Shown here: in pieces, positions 1-8,634 of the stretch
How positions within the stretch are numbered: the first letter of the stretch is position 1
How the letters are laid out: every line of letters starts with the position of its first letter
From: an uncultured Clostridia bacterium
Lineage (GTDB): Bacteria; Bacillota; Clostridia; TANB77; CAG-465
Direction of reading: 5' to 3'
DNA length: 64,000 nucleotides
NCBI GenBank assembly: GCA_944387385.1
Contig: CALXES010000003.1
Span: forward strand, 1 to 64,000
The notes under the pieces: model-generated
Told to the model about the DNA's origin: nothing
Database searches by the model: none
What the model saw: only the letters and a program-made list of their open reading frames with translations
Program-made: the position numbers and the translations under genes

Positions 1-41
1 ATATTATACTAAAAAAAAAATAAAAAAGCAAGTTAATGTTC

Positions 42-69
42 TTGAAATTTACATTAAATATGATATAAT
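42..69 (+). promoter_or_regulatory. Putative sigma-A promoter of the DnaJ-like gene
   Basis: TTGAAA (42-47) and TATAAT (64-69) are separated by 16 bp, and the coding start follows at 108 after an AAAGGGG ribosome site. The match is good, but this is an AT-rich region where such pairs also occur by chance. Confidence 0.55.
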
Positions 70-107
70 AAAAATCAATAAACTATTAGTTTTTAAAGGG
101 GTACTAT

Positions 108-1037
108 ATGAAATACAAAAACTATTATGCAATATTAGAAGTAAACAGAAAAAGTTCTGATCAAGATATAAAATTAAATTTTAGGAGACTAGCAAAAGAA
201 TACCATCCTGATAAAAACAAGACACCAGGAGCAGAGGAAAAATTTAAAGATATAAATGAAGCATATGCCGTATTAATGGATCCAGAAAAAAGAAGAAAAT
301 ATGATAGACAAGTGGCAAAATATGGGTATGGATTTGCAAATATTGAATCTAGCTTACAAGATGTAAAATACGAATTTAAATCAGGAGCAAATGTTTTTAA
401 TGATCTTCTAAGTCAAATCTTAGGTTTTAAGAAAGATAATAACTCACAAAGCACCTCTGATGACATAGATTCACAAGATAGAAAACAAAAGCCAATAAAA
501 GGAACAGATATAGTTACTCACTTAGATGTAACACTTGAAGAAGGCTTTTTTGGTGCAGAAAAGAAAATTGCTATTAAAGCATATAAAACAGGAATGAAAA
601 CCTTCTCTGTAAAAGTTCCAGTGGGAATAAAAAATGGAGATAAAATAAGACTTGCAGCTTTAGGTAACCCTGGAAAAAATGGTGGTAAAAATGGAGATTT
701 AATAATTCATGTTAAACTACTTGAAGACGATGAATTTAAAGTGTCAGGTTTAGATTTGATAAAAGAAATAAATGTAACACCTGCTGTTGCCGCACTTGGT
801 GGAAAATACAAATTACAAGTTATGGATGAAAAGCTATTTGTATCTTTACCAAAGCACTTAAGAGATGGTGAAGTAGTAACAGTACCAAATAAAGGATATA
901 TTGCAGAAGATGGCTCAAGAGGAGACTTAAATTTGAAAGTTCATATTGATTTACCAGACGATATATCTGAAAGAGAAGAAAAATTATACGAACAGATTCT
1001 AAAAATAGAAAGAAAAAGAGAAGAATTTAACTATTAA
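108..1037 (+). CDS. DnaJ/CbpA-type J-domain co-chaperone
   Basis: A 309-residue cytoplasmic Hsp40 that should stimulate DnaK ATPase and deliver clients. The J domain fills roughly residues 4-68, with the invariant HPD at 33-35. A weakly structured linker (about 70-130) leads to the two-lobed DnaJ C-terminal substrate domain (about 132-300). The four CxxCxGxG zinc repeats of true DnaJ are absent, so this is a CbpA-like type II J protein rather than the housekeeping DnaJ of a grpE-dnaK-dnaJ operon. It is monocistronic, with its own promoter and a terminator directly after the stop. Start supported by AAAGGGG 7-8 nt upstream. Confidence 0.9.
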   Translation: MKYKNYYAILEVNRKSSDQDIKLNFRRLAKEYHPDKNKTPGAEEKFKDINEAYAVLMDPEKRRKYDRQVAKYGYGFANIESSLQDVKYEFKSGANVFNDLLSQILGFKKDNNSQSTSDDIDSQDRKQKPIKGTDIVTHLDVTLEEGFFGAEKKIAIKAYKTGMKTFSVKVPVGIKNGDKIRLAALGNPGKNGGKNGDLIIHVKLLEDDEFKVSGLDLIKEINVTPAVAALGGKYKLQVMDEKLFVSLPKHLRDGEVVTVPNKGYIAEDGSRGDLNLKVHIDLPDDISEREEKLYEQILKIERKREEFNY

Positions 1038-1040
1038 AAA

Positions 1041-1068
1041 AGAATACATAAATCATGTATTCTTTTTT
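1041..1068. terminator. Bidirectional terminator
   Basis: AGAATACAT (1041-1049) pairs with ATGTATTCT (1055-1063). A-run before and T-run after serve both the DnaJ-like gene and the convergent MBL gene, whose stop lies at 1067. Confidence 0.8.
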
Positions 1069-1843
1069 ATTTAAACATCTTGTATGTATTATCGATCTTT
1101 ACAAGCTGTGTTTTTACATATTTTGGAAAATAATCTTCATAATCCTTATAATTTGAAAAAAATCTTATATGCGATGCATATATCTTTTTTACATTTAGCT
1201 TTGACGTATCTCTTAAGATATCTTTTGTTCTTCCATGATAGTTTCTAAAAGAGTTAAATCTCTTTTTAGGATATCCAGCATCTATAAGGACCGCTTCACT
1301 TCCCCATACGAAATCTTTTAATTCTTCTGAATACTTTGCTATATCTGAAGTATACACAAACCATTTATCCTTTATCTGTATTTTCGTAGCATATGATTCT
1401 CCTCTATGAATTGTTTTACAAAAAGTAAATTTTGCATCATCTATTTTCATCATAAACTTCTCATCTAACACATGAATATTAAATACGCCCTTAAATTCAG
1501 TAATGATATTATATACTATACTTTTATGCGGCAAAACAACATCAACCACTACTTTTTTCTTATGTGTTAAATTATATATGTACAGATATAATGCTAATGA
1601 AAGTAAAGATAAGTTATGATCTACATGATTATGTGATATTATAATTAGTATATTACTTAAATCAATCTTTCCTTCTTTTACCATTCTTATAAATTTTGAA
1701 AAAACGCCAGCTCCAAAATCTAAAAAAATATGTTGATTAAACCCTTCAAGCATATAACAAGTACTCTTACATTTTCCAAAAGTTCGTATATTTGGGGAAT
1801 AATTACCAAGAACATAAAATTTGAAATTATTCATCATATCCAA
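1067..1843 (-). CDS. Metallo-beta-lactamase-fold hydrolase
   Basis: About 258 residues. The HNHVDH motif at about 71-76 matches the HxHxDH metal-binding signature of the metallo-beta-lactamase fold, preceded by the LDFGAG strand-turn (41-46). Further metal-ligand candidates are the H in TIHRGE, the D of YTSDIA and the late ASHIRF histidine, arranged as in RNase Z/phosphodiesterase-like members. No signal peptide, so cytoplasmic. Substrate unknown. Start is ambiguous: TTG at 1843 lies 5 nt after AGGA, while ATG codons at 1837 and 1834 are further away. It faces the DnaJ-like gene and shares its terminator. Confidence 0.8.
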   Translation of the reverse strand: MDMMNNFKFYVLGNYSPNIRTFGKCKSTCYMLEGFNQHIFLDFGAGVFSKFIRMVKEGKIDLSNILIIISHNHVDHNLSLLSLALYLYIYNLTHKKKVVVDVVLPHKSIVYNIITEFKGVFNIHVLDEKFMMKIDDAKFTFCKTIHRGESYATKIQIKDKWFVYTSDIAKYSEELKDFVWGSEAVLIDAGYPKKRFNSFRNYHGRTKDILRDTSKLNVKKIYASHIRFFSNYKDYEDYFPKYVKTQLVKIDNTYKMFK

Positions 1844-1925
1844 TCACATCCTATAAATTATTATTTGATTATCTTTTGCAAATATGCGTTATATATTATA
1901 TCACCTTTGTCAAAAAATACAAAAA

Positions 1926-1951
1926 ATTGGTAAGAATTTTATCTTACCAAT
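1926..1951 (-). terminator. Terminator of the dnaD-dnaC unit
   Basis: Stem ATTGGTAAGA / TCTTACCAAT (1926-1935 / 1942-1951) overlaps the last codons of the helicase loader. The adjacent A-run on the plus strand gives a U-tract in the minus-strand transcript. Confidence 0.75.
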
Positions 1952-2943
1952 TTCTTTTTTAATATTCTTATATCTTCACCTACAAATCTACAAATCATAA
2001 AATCGCCTACAAATCTTGAAAAAATTCTCTCTTCATACTCTCTTTTTATTTCTTGTGGTGTTAAGTTTGTAGATATTAAAATTTTTTTATTTTTTAGAAG
2101 TCTTGTATTTAAAATATTAAATAATTCACTAAATTTAGCTCCATTCATTGCCTCAGTTCCCAAATCATCTATTATTAATAAATCCACATCAAATATTTTA
2201 TCATACTCTTCTCTTTCTGCTTCTGTTTTATTAAATTTAAATTTATAATCAACCATTTTATCAAGTAAAATTGGTGCTGTTTGATAAATAACAGATTTAC
2301 CACTCTTAAGTACTTCTGCAGCAACACAATTTGCTAAAAAAGTCTTCCCTAGTCCTGTACTACCTGTAAACAAAAGATTTTTTTGCTGTGGATCATCTAA
2401 ATTATGCGAAAAATTATATGCAAGTCTTCTTATTCCATCTATATTTTCAAGTGGAGATTTCTCTATTCCATACTTCTCCTTGTCATTTGTTGATGAATAA
2501 TATCCAAAATCAAAAGTCTCAAAATTTTCATCTTTAATTTTAAACATATTAGATTGCTTAAAAGACTCATTAATTAACTCTTGATTAAAACAACTACACA
2601 TCTTATTTCCAATATATCCTGTATCATTACATTTAGTACACTCATACTTTGGTTCAAAATCTCTTTTTGAAAGACCAATTCTTGCTAGCTGTTCTTCATA
2701 TTCTTTATTTAACTTATTGAGTTGTAAAGTTAGATTTTCTTGCTCTATCTGTCTTGTAAAATCATCCGAAAAAATTCTAGACTTAATAGATTTTAATGAA
2801 ATCTTATTAATTTTATCTTCGATTTGTGCAAGTTTAGGATTCTCGTCATATACATTCTTTTTAAAGTGTCTTGCATCACTTTGAGCTTTCTGCCTCTTTA
2901 CACTATAATCTCTTTCTACTTTTCTATAAACACTACTTTGCAT
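1939..2943 (-). CDS. dnaC: DnaI/DnaC-type replicative helicase loader
   Basis: AAA+ ATPase of 334 residues expected to load the replicative DNA helicase at origins or stalled forks. The N-terminal half is charged and helical. A zinc-ribbon-like cysteine cluster follows (C102, C105, C116, C118), as in DnaI. The ATPase domain has Walker A GSTGLGKT at 194-201 and Walker B LLIIDD near 255-260, and the C-terminal part has an arginine-finger-like region. It lies 14 bp downstream of the DnaD-domain gene, the usual primosome pairing in Bacillota. Start ATG follows GGAGGGGAG. The choice of name dnaC versus dnaI is a convention. Confidence 0.9.
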   Translation of the reverse strand: MQSSVYRKVERDYSVKRQKAQSDARHFKKNVYDENPKLAQIEDKINKISLKSIKSRIFSDDFTRQIEQENLTLQLNKLNKEYEEQLARIGLSKRDFEPKYECTKCNDTGYIGNKMCSCFNQELINESFKQSNMFKIKDENFETFDFGYYSSTNDKEKYGIEKSPLENIDGIRRLAYNFSHNLDDPQQKNLLFTGSTGLGKTFLANCVAAEVLKSGKSVIYQTAPILLDKMVDYKFKFNKTEAEREEYDKIFDVDLLIIDDLGTEAMNGAKFSELFNILNTRLLKNKKILISTNLTPQEIKREYEERIFSRFVGDFMICRFVGEDIRILKKKLVR

Positions 2944-2957
2944 ATGACTCCCCTCCT

Positions 2958-3929
2958 TTATATATCATCATAAAAGTCATCTGTATTATCATACTCTCTT
3001 TGTGAATAACTTTGATAACTCTTTTTTCTTGAATCAGATACTGTTCTTTTTATCTCTGACTTTTTCTCTGGTAAAGATTTAGGACTTTCATTTTCTTCAA
3101 TTTCTTGTACTGTTTTAAATCCCTTTTTATACCAACTTGTAATAATTGCATCAATATACTTTATTGATGGATTTGTTGTAGATGTACTCCTTTTTAGTCC
3201 CTCTTCAATAATATCAAAATCATAACCATATTCTTCTATCCATTTTTTTACATATACTTCTTCATATTTAGATAAGCTTCTACCAAGATTTAAAGCTCTT
3301 GAAATCTTCTGTTTTATTTTATTAAACTTATCATAATTATCTAAAAAGCTTTCTAGTTCTTCAAATGTTCTTACACCGCCATTATGCCAAGTCTCTGCAA
3401 CTGCAAAAACATATTTTCTATTTAAAGCTTTTCTCTCTTTACAGTACTGAAAAAGTGCTATCATTACTTCTTCTGAAAAAGAGTACATATTAAATAAATT
3501 TCCAATATCTGTACTCCAATTAAAGGTCATAAGTCCATTAAAAAAGCTCTCGCAAATGGCATCGACCGCAGCTTTTCTTTTTTCATCTATAACATTTTCA
3601 TATTTTTTCTGTCTATTATCAAATTTAGGAGTATATGATTTATTTATTTCCATTTCTTTTAAGTCTATTACTACAACACCTCTTGTTGTTTTTTGAAGAA
3701 GTCCTTCTGCCTGTAATACCTCGACACTTGTTTTTACTTCATCATTTGATAGTCCTAAGTCCTTAACTATCATATCAGAATCAACATCAGCACCTTTTTT
3801 TAGCAAATACAAAATATACATATATACTTTTATATCATTCCCGCTTAAAGTTTTCATATTATTTTGAATAAATAAATCTGGCACTAAAGTATCTCCTAGT
3901 TCCAGTTTGTTTTTTTGAACAAATTTCAT
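2958..3929 (-). CDS. DnaD/DnaB-domain replication initiation protein
   Basis: A 323-residue DnaD-domain protein. The N-terminal part (about 1-95) looks like the winged-helix oligomerisation domain (LSGNDIKVYMYILYLLKKG region). Two DnaD-like C-terminal helical domains follow; the second (about 205-270) ends with the DAIITSWYKKGFKT stretch that resembles the family YxxxIxxxW motif. The tail is charged and rich in S/Y. Paired with the loader downstream, it should act in origin or restart primosome assembly. It has its own strong promoter, which separates it from the T4SS-like genes just upstream. Confidence 0.88.
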   Translation of the reverse strand: MKFVQKNKLELGDTLVPDLFIQNNMKTLSGNDIKVYMYILYLLKKGADVDSDMIVKDLGLSNDEVKTSVEVLQAEGLLQKTTRGVVVIDLKEMEINKSYTPKFDNRQKKYENVIDEKRKAAVDAICESFFNGLMTFNWSTDIGNLFNMYSFSEEVMIALFQYCKERKALNRKYVFAVAETWHNGGVRTFEELESFLDNYDKFNKIKQKISRALNLGRSLSKYEEVYVKKWIEEYGYDFDIIEEGLKRSTSTTNPSIKYIDAIITSWYKKGFKTVQEIEENESPKSLPEKKSEIKRTVSDSRKKSYQSYSQREYDNTDDFYDDI

Positions 3930-3957
3930 AAATAAATCTCCTACTTAACTGGGGTTC

Positions 3958-3986
3958 ATTATATCACTTTTAGAGTTTTTTTTCAA
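3958..3986 (-). promoter_or_regulatory. Sigma-A-type promoter of the dnaD-like gene
   Basis: On the minus strand, TTGAAA (3986-3981) and TATAAT (3963-3958) are separated by exactly 17 bp, about 30 nt upstream of the start codon. It implies transcription of dnaD-dnaC independent of the VirB-like genes. Confidence 0.75.
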
Positions 3987-3998
3987 TATACTATTTTT

Positions 3999-4328
3999 CT
4001 ACAATTTTTTATATATTGATTTTTTCATATTAAAACAATTTTCACTACAATATATTCTCCTAAACATCATAAACTTTATAATAATATATAATTTATCTAT
4101 TATACTTTCTTCATTTATATTTAATAATATAAAAATAATTAAAGGTAGTATTAAATTAACAATAATATATAATCTTAGAGTATACGATATATTAAAACAA
4201 AAAACAAATTTAACTATTAAATAAACATACATAATACTAAATACAAGTGTTTTATAATCAATTATTCCAAGCCATCTATTTTTCTTATTATAATAATTAA
4301 ATACTTCTTGTTTGTTAATTTTTTCCAT
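3999..4328 (-). CDS. VirB3/PrgI-like small membrane protein
   Basis: 109 residues. A short charged N-terminus ends in the segment WLGIIDYKTL, reminiscent of the IPxxIDYK entry of VirB3/PrgI proteins. Two closely spaced hydrophobic segments (about 27-48 and 51-70) and a basic C-terminus follow. In type IV secretion systems this subunit sits in the inner membrane complex next to VirB4. Its start overlaps the 3' end of the VirB6-like gene by 14 nt, so the two are translationally coupled. Assignment rests on size, topology and gene order, not on a strong motif. Confidence 0.55.
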   Translation of the reverse strand: MEKINKQEVFNYYNKKNRWLGIIDYKTLVFSIMYVYLIVKFVFCFNISYTLRLYIIVNLILPLIIFILLNINEESIIDKLYIIIKFMMFRRIYCSENCFNMKKSIYKKL

Positions 4329-5121
4329 AACTTTTTAAATCTCCCATAATTTGACAAATTTTAAACATAACAACAATACTTCCTATAAGTATTGGAATAT
4401 ATATATCTTCTTCTTTTTTTGATACTACTGGAATATAAATAATGATATAATTAAAAGTTTGAATTAAAAGATTAAAAACAAATATTTTTAGCCATATATA
4501 AAAATATATTTTTGATCTGTTGCTAATTAAACATAAAAACAAAATAGGTGATAAAATAATACATATATTTATAATAAAATATCTTACAGAAAAGAAAACA
4601 ACAAGAGCTAATATAAAGATACAGACCATTATATCCTTAAGTCCATTTATTCCTCTTTTATCTGCAAACTTAAAAAAATCATCTAATGTAGAAATATTAT
4701 CTTCTAAAAATCTGTAATCTATTTTTTCATTTGAAACCTCTTCTAAAAAGCTCTTTGTTATATCAGATAAAAAGTAATTAATATCAACAATTTCTTTACA
4801 TATATCAAATGCATTTGAACTTATAATAGATATTATTATTATCTTAACTATAAAATAATATATATTATTTATTGATGTATTACTGTACAAAGAAATTATA
4901 TTTTTAAATACATAATATAAAATAATACCAGAGATAATAGCATTTAAAATTAAAATAATATTGTTTATATTTTTACCTGTAGATAGTGACTTTAATGGCT
5001 CCTTACTAAAAATATCTATAGAAATTATAGAGATATTATCAATAAATTTGTACCCTTCTGATTTAATAGAAGAATAAAACACTGTTAAAATATCATTAAG
5101 ATTATTAAATATGTTCTCCAT
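4315..5121 (-). CDS. VirB6/TrbL-like polytopic membrane protein
   Basis: 268 residues. An amphipathic N-terminal region of about 55 residues precedes about six predicted membrane helices, with a large soluble loop around residues 115-160. This is the topology of the VirB6/TrbL channel subunit of type IV secretion systems. Its ATG overlaps the stop of the pilin-like gene (TAATG), and it overlaps the next gene by 14 nt, so the three form one unit. No relaxase, coupling protein or VirB4 is adjacent; a VirB4-like gene lies 43 kb away. Confidence 0.6.
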   Translation of the reverse strand: MENIFNNLNDILTVFYSSIKSEGYKFIDNISIISIDIFSKEPLKSLSTGKNINNIILILNAIISGIILYYVFKNIISLYSNTSINNIYYFIVKIIIISIISSNAFDICKEIVDINYFLSDITKSFLEEVSNEKIDYRFLEDNISTLDDFFKFADKRGINGLKDIMVCIFILALVVFFSVRYFIINICIILSPILFLCLISNRSKIYFYIWLKIFVFNLLIQTFNYIIIYIPVVSKKEEDIYIPILIGSIVVMFKICQIMGDLKSYGKN

Positions 5122-5444
5122 TATTTAGCTACAGTCTCAATAAATTTAATAATAACATCTAACAGCCTTATTGCAGCATATCCAACAACACTATTTATGA
5201 TTATCTGTTTTCCCATAATTAACTTTCTTTCGTCGCCAAAACTTAATTTTCTTATTAATATACCACTTGTAATACATACTCCCGCTATAGGTGTTGATAT
5301 TTTTTCAAGATATCCTTGAATTTTGTTAAATGCTGAATTTATTTTTGTAACAAGACTTGGTGTAGATGAAGCAGCATATACACTAGATAAAAGTATACAA
5401 TTGCAAGTTATTAACAATATACACATAATAAATCTATACTTCAT
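5121..5444 (-). CDS. VirB2/TrbC-like T4SS pilin
   Basis: 107 residues. A cleavable signal peptide (about 1-24, ending SVYA) is followed by a short amphipathic segment and two hydrophobic helices (about 50-66 and 80-102). They are separated by a charged turn containing FGDERKL, which resembles the GDE.K turn of Gram-positive T4SS pilins. The mature protein would be about 83 residues, as expected for VirB2/TrbC. First gene of the VirB2-VirB6-VirB3-like unit, with ribosome site AAAGGGTGG. No obvious sigma-A promoter was found upstream. Confidence 0.65.
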   Translation of the reverse strand: MKYRFIMCILLITCNCILLSSVYAASSTPSLVTKINSAFNKIQGYLEKISTPIAGVCITSGILIRKLSFGDERKLIMGKQIIINSVVGYAAIRLLDVIIKFIETVAK

Positions 5445-5468
5445 AAGACCACCCTTTCAAAACATAGT

Positions 5469-5655
5469 GTGATTCAAATATATCTTTTTTTGCAAAACCA
5501 AGCTGTGAAAATGTATCTTTCAAAAATGAACGCTTTTCTCCCCACAAAAGTATCATAGTCACAAAATAATACATTTAAGAATATAATATTATGAAAAAAC
5601 AAAATAGAAAAAAATATTTAGAATAAAATAATTTAGATTAAAATATTTGAATCAC
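5469..5655. repeat. 13-bp inverted repeat flanking about 160 bp
   Basis: GTGATTCAAATAT (5469-5481) and ATATTTGAATCAC (5643-5655) are perfect inverted copies. They could be paired operator sites for the pilin-like gene or ends of a small relic element. No coding sequence lies between them. Confidence 0.5.
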
Positions 5656-5803
5656 GGGTAATATACTAACACTCTATTTAAACTCTCACAATACTTTTTG
5701 ACTAATGTTATAAAAGTAGTGCTTTTGCAAATAATAAATTGTAGAAATATTGTATTAAATAATTTAAAATTTGATATTTTTTTTATAATTTTGAAAAAAT
5801 CTA

Positions 5804-5832
5804 TTGACAAGGTCCCAAAATTGTAGTATTAT
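5804..5832 (+). promoter_or_regulatory. Strong promoter of the tRNA cluster
   Basis: Consensus TTGACA (5804-5809) and TATTAT (5827-5832), 17 bp apart, about 44 bp before the first tRNA. Confidence 0.8.
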
Positions 5833-5875
5833 ATATGCGCAGTCAGTTGTGAAACTGATTGTAATATACTTTGTT

Positions 5876-5951
5876 GGGCCATTAGCTCAGTTGGCAGAGC
5901 ACTTGACTTTTAATCAAGTTGTCCGCAGTTCGAATCTGCGATGGCTCACCA
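5876..5951 (+). tRNA. tRNA-Lys (TTT)
   Basis: 76-nt cloverleaf. Acceptor GGGCCAT pairs with ATGGCTC, anticodon TTT sits in the loop CTTTTAA, the T-loop is GTTCGAATC, and CCA is encoded at 5949-5951. Confidence 0.97.
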
Positions 5952-5958
5952 TAAATGG

Positions 5959-6033
5959 GGCCCGTTGGTCAATCGGTTAAGACATCGCCCTTTCACGGCG
6001 GAGTGAGGAGTTCGACTCTCCTACGGGTCACCA
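5959..6033 (+). tRNA. tRNA-Glu (TTC)
   Basis: 75 nt. Acceptor GGCCCGT pairs with ACGGGTC, anticodon TTC lies in the loop CTTTCAC, the T-arm contains GTTCGACTC, and CCA is encoded. Only 7 nt separate it from tRNA-Lys. Confidence 0.96.
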
Positions 6034-6046
6034 TTAAAAGTATATT

Positions 6047-6122
6047 GCCGGAATAGCTCAGTTGGTAGAGCAACGGTCTTGTAAACCGTAGGTCCTCAGT
6101 TCGAATCTGAGTTTCGGCTCCA
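6047..6122 (+). tRNA. tRNA-Thr (TGT)
   Basis: 76 nt. Acceptor GCCGGAA pairs with TTTCGGC through one G-U, anticodon TGT lies in the loop CTTGTAA, the T-loop is GTTCGAATC, discriminator T, encoded CCA. Confidence 0.96.
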
Positions 6123-6137
6123 TTAAAAATGGTAAAG

Positions 6138-6167
6138 CAAGTAATCTTTTAAGGTTACTTGTTTTTT
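6138..6167 (+). terminator. Terminator of the tRNA cluster
   Basis: CAAGTAATC / GGTTACTTG stem (6138-6161) followed by a run of seven T. Confidence 0.85.
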
Positions 6168-6216
6168 TATTGCTTTTTTTTCTAAATCATGTATCATTTT
6201 TATAGGAGGGATATAT

Positions 6217-6678
6217 ATGAAAAAAGATAAAACAATAATACTAACTTTGTCAATTATAATTATCGTTTTAGTTTTAGGATTACTAGGATATACTTGGTAC
6301 AAATATCAGTCAGAAAAAGTACTATCTGATAGTTTAAAGCAAATACAACTCTTAAATGAAATTTATTCAGATTTTATATCTAAAAACAAAAAAGAAAACG
6401 CTACTATTACATTTGACAACAGTGCTTTAACTAACTTTATAACTAAAGAAATATATAGTAATAGTGATATAGAGAAATTAAAAGAACTAGAAATAAATCT
6501 TGAAAATCCGAATAAAACATTTACTTTTAGCATAATGTATGATGATATATCAAATTGTTTAACATTGTTTTTAAAAGAAAATGGTAGTAGTCATTCAATA
6601 TCTAAAAATTATTACTTAAATCCTAGTCCATTTAATATAAATTATAAAACTAATAATATTAGTACAATTACTAATTAA
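6217..6678 (+). CDS. Membrane-anchored protein of unknown function
   Basis: 153 residues. One N-terminal hydrophobic segment (about 6-27) with a basic head predicts a signal anchor with an extracellular domain rich in N, S and K. No recognised domain. The ribosome site TAGGAGGG gives a clear start. It is monocistronic between the tRNA terminator and its own terminator, so it is either constitutive or read through from the tRNA operon. Confidence 0.7.
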   Translation: MKKDKTIILTLSIIIIVLVLGLLGYTWYKYQSEKVLSDSLKQIQLLNEIYSDFISKNKKENATITFDNSALTNFITKEIYSNSDIEKLKELEINLENPNKTFTFSIMYDDISNCLTLFLKENGSSHSISKNYYLNPSPFNINYKTNNISTITN

Positions 6679-6685
6679 TAAATAA

Positions 6686-6714
6686 AAACACTTCATTTTT
6701 GAAGTGTTTTTTTT
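6686..6714. terminator. Bidirectional terminator
   Basis: AAACACTTC / GAAGTGTTT stem with flanking A and T runs, between two convergent genes. Confidence 0.85.
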
Positions 6715-7675
6715 ACATTATAACGTTTTTAGGATTAGTAATATTTTCAGTTATAAATCTAATAACCTTACCATTTTTTATAGTAGCTTCAGTAATTTTA
6801 GCACAAGGATAAGATGTGTTTTCATTTAATACACCTTTATCATCAAACACCATACCTGCTGTTGAAGTAATCATTATTCCTCCTAAAGCCTGTAAACAGG
6901 TTACGTGATAATGACCAAATTGAACAAAACATATATTATAATTTCTATTTTTTATAATAACGTTATCACTCATATTTTCAAACTGTTGCCACATTTCTTT
7001 TTCTATTTTATATGACTTAGTATATGCAAGCTTTCCTGTTCCGTGCTGAAGTCTTTTTACTACACCTTGTATTACTAAGTTTGCGACCATTTCATTTATA
7101 TGATGGAATTCTATTCCTTTTTCACTAAGTCGTCTTTGCACTAAAATAATAGGATTAATCGAATCACCTTTTTCAAATGATAAGTCTCTTTCACCATTAA
7201 TACAGTAATACTTAAATTCTGGATATTTTGAAAATAATTCTATGGCAATTTCTGCTTGTTCTTGAGCTGTTTTTGCTGTAAGATATAAGTCTTGCTTTTT
7301 ATATGAAGGATGTCCTGCACATAAATCTCCAGCTATATGAACATTAGTAATCCCTTCTTTTTTAGCAAGTTCAAGAACATAATTTAGTGTATCCATATCA
7401 CAAAATTTACTTCCAAGATAAATATCACTTAATTCTAGCCACTTTTCTGTTACTTCTTCCTTACTTGAAAAAGAAATTATCTCATAGTTGTTTTCATTAA
7501 ACTTTGTTATATAATACGTATTATTTGCCTTATTATAATTAATATTTCCAGTTGCTGATATTAATTCTTCAATTTCTTCTTTACTTAGTTCTAATTCTTC
7601 AAGTGTACAAGCTTTGGTTCGCATTTTTGAAAGTGCATTAGTTGCTTTTTGTGAGGTTAAAAAATCTTCATTCAT
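6713..7675 (-). CDS. Degenerate metallophosphoesterase-like paralogue
   Basis: About 320 residues from ATG 7675 (GGAGGG 8 nt upstream; an in-frame ATG at 7696 precedes that ribosome site). It aligns along its whole length with the neighbouring phosphoesterase, including the helical N-terminal domain. Metal-site motifs are damaged: D-x-H reads SDIYLG (His to Tyr, residue 86), GDLLD reads GDLCA, and GNHD reads GERD (Asn and His lost, 162-163). The late GHYH is kept. It is probably catalytically weak or dead and may regulate or pair with its neighbour, which ends 2 nt upstream. Confidence 0.8.
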   Translation of the reverse strand: MNEDFLTSQKATNALSKMRTKACTLEELELSKEEIEELISATGNINYNKANNTYYITKFNENNYEIISFSSKEEVTEKWLELSDIYLGSKFCDMDTLNYVLELAKKEGITNVHIAGDLCAGHPSYKKQDLYLTAKTAQEQAEIAIELFSKYPEFKYYCINGERDLSFEKGDSINPIILVQRRLSEKGIEFHHINEMVANLVIQGVVKRLQHGTGKLAYTKSYKIEKEMWQQFENMSDNVIIKNRNYNICFVQFGHYHVTCLQALGGIMITSTAGMVFDDKGVLNENTSYPCAKITEATIKNGKVIRFITENITNPKNVIM

Positions 7676-7677
7676 AA

Positions 7678-8634
7678 TTATCCCTCCTCTTTCCAAGGAT
7701 TATAAAATTCAATTTTTTCCTTGGCAATTTTGTCGCCAACTATTATAAGCTCTCTAAATACTCCACCTGTTTTTCCTGATATTCCCATTCTTTTTTCCAA
7801 ATCACCATCATGCTGAAAATTACCTGGCATTATTATAGTAATTCCACTCATAGACAATGCATAAAAAGTATGAAAATGTCCAGCTTGTATGCTTCTTAAA
7901 TTATATATCTTTCCTCCTATGTGTACATCATTTAAGTTACTTTCAAATACTCTTGAAAGATATACTTGTACCTTATATGACGCTGCTCTTGCTGCTCCAC
8001 CTTGTAGATGAATTAATCTAAATACAATTCCAGCATGAATTATATTCCCTTCATATGCATTTAGATAGGTAAATCTTTTACCAATTTTTGCCATTTTGGC
8101 CTCAAGATACTTGATTGGATCTAATCCACCTTTCATACAGAAAGATTGATCATGATTTCCTGTACTAGCTATATACCAAAAGTCATATTTTTCAAGTATC
8201 GCCATCAACTCGTTTACTTGCTCAATAGCTTTATTTGATTTCAAATTATTCTCTTGACCTCTATATACACCAAAGCCATCAAGTAAGTCTCCTGAGATGT
8301 GTACAAATTCCACGCCTCTTTTTTTTGCCTCTTGGAGTGTTTTATCTAATCCTTGTTTATCAAAATTTCTACACCCAGTATGCAAATCTGATATCTCCAA
8401 AAGCTTAAGCTTAATTTCTTGTCCTTTACTTGGTGAATCTGAAATTTTAATATAAGCACTGTCTCCTGATGTAACTATATAATAAACATAATCACTTACT
8501 CTTGGATCATATTGTTCCTTTATATTATATCCAACATCTCTTAGATAAATTATATCCTCCATAGATAATCTTAGTTGCTTTAACGTGAGCTGATTTTTTT
8601 TCATCTTATCAATTATTTTGCTATAATTTTTCAT
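7678..8634 (-). CDS. Calcineurin-like metallophosphoesterase
   Basis: 318 residues. The first 75 or so form a helical domain shared with the downstream paralogue. The phosphoesterase domain follows with SDLHTG (D83, H85), GDLLDG (D116), GNHD (160-163) and GHFH (252-255), the full set of dinuclear metal ligands. No signal peptide. Substrate unknown; candidates in this superfamily include nucleotides, nucleic acids and phosphoproteins. First gene of a two-gene operon; start supported by GGAGGG. Confidence 0.88.
   Translation of the reverse strand: MKNYSKIIDKMKKNQLTLKQLRLSMEDIIYLRDVGYNIKEQYDPRVSDYVYYIVTSGDSAYIKISDSPSKGQEIKLKLLEISDLHTGCRNFDKQGLDKTLQEAKKRGVEFVHISGDLLDGFGVYRGQENNLKSNKAIEQVNELMAILEKYDFWYIASTGNHDQSFCMKGGLDPIKYLEAKMAKIGKRFTYLNAYEGNIIHAGIVFRLIHLQGGAARAASYKVQVYLSRVFESNLNDVHIGGKIYNLRSIQAGHFHTFYALSMSGITIIMPGNFQHDGDLEKRMGISGKTGGVFRELIIVGDKIAKEKIEFYNPWKEEG

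Larger units (their letters stand above)
5445..5875. other. Non-coding AT-rich region upstream of the pilin-like gene and the tRNA cluster
   Basis: No supportable ORF in about 430 bp. It holds a 13-bp perfect inverted repeat (GTGATTCAAATAT at 5469-5481 and its complement at 5643-5655) and the tRNA promoter at 5804-5832. No confident promoter for the minus-strand pilin-like gene was seen. Confidence 0.6.
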
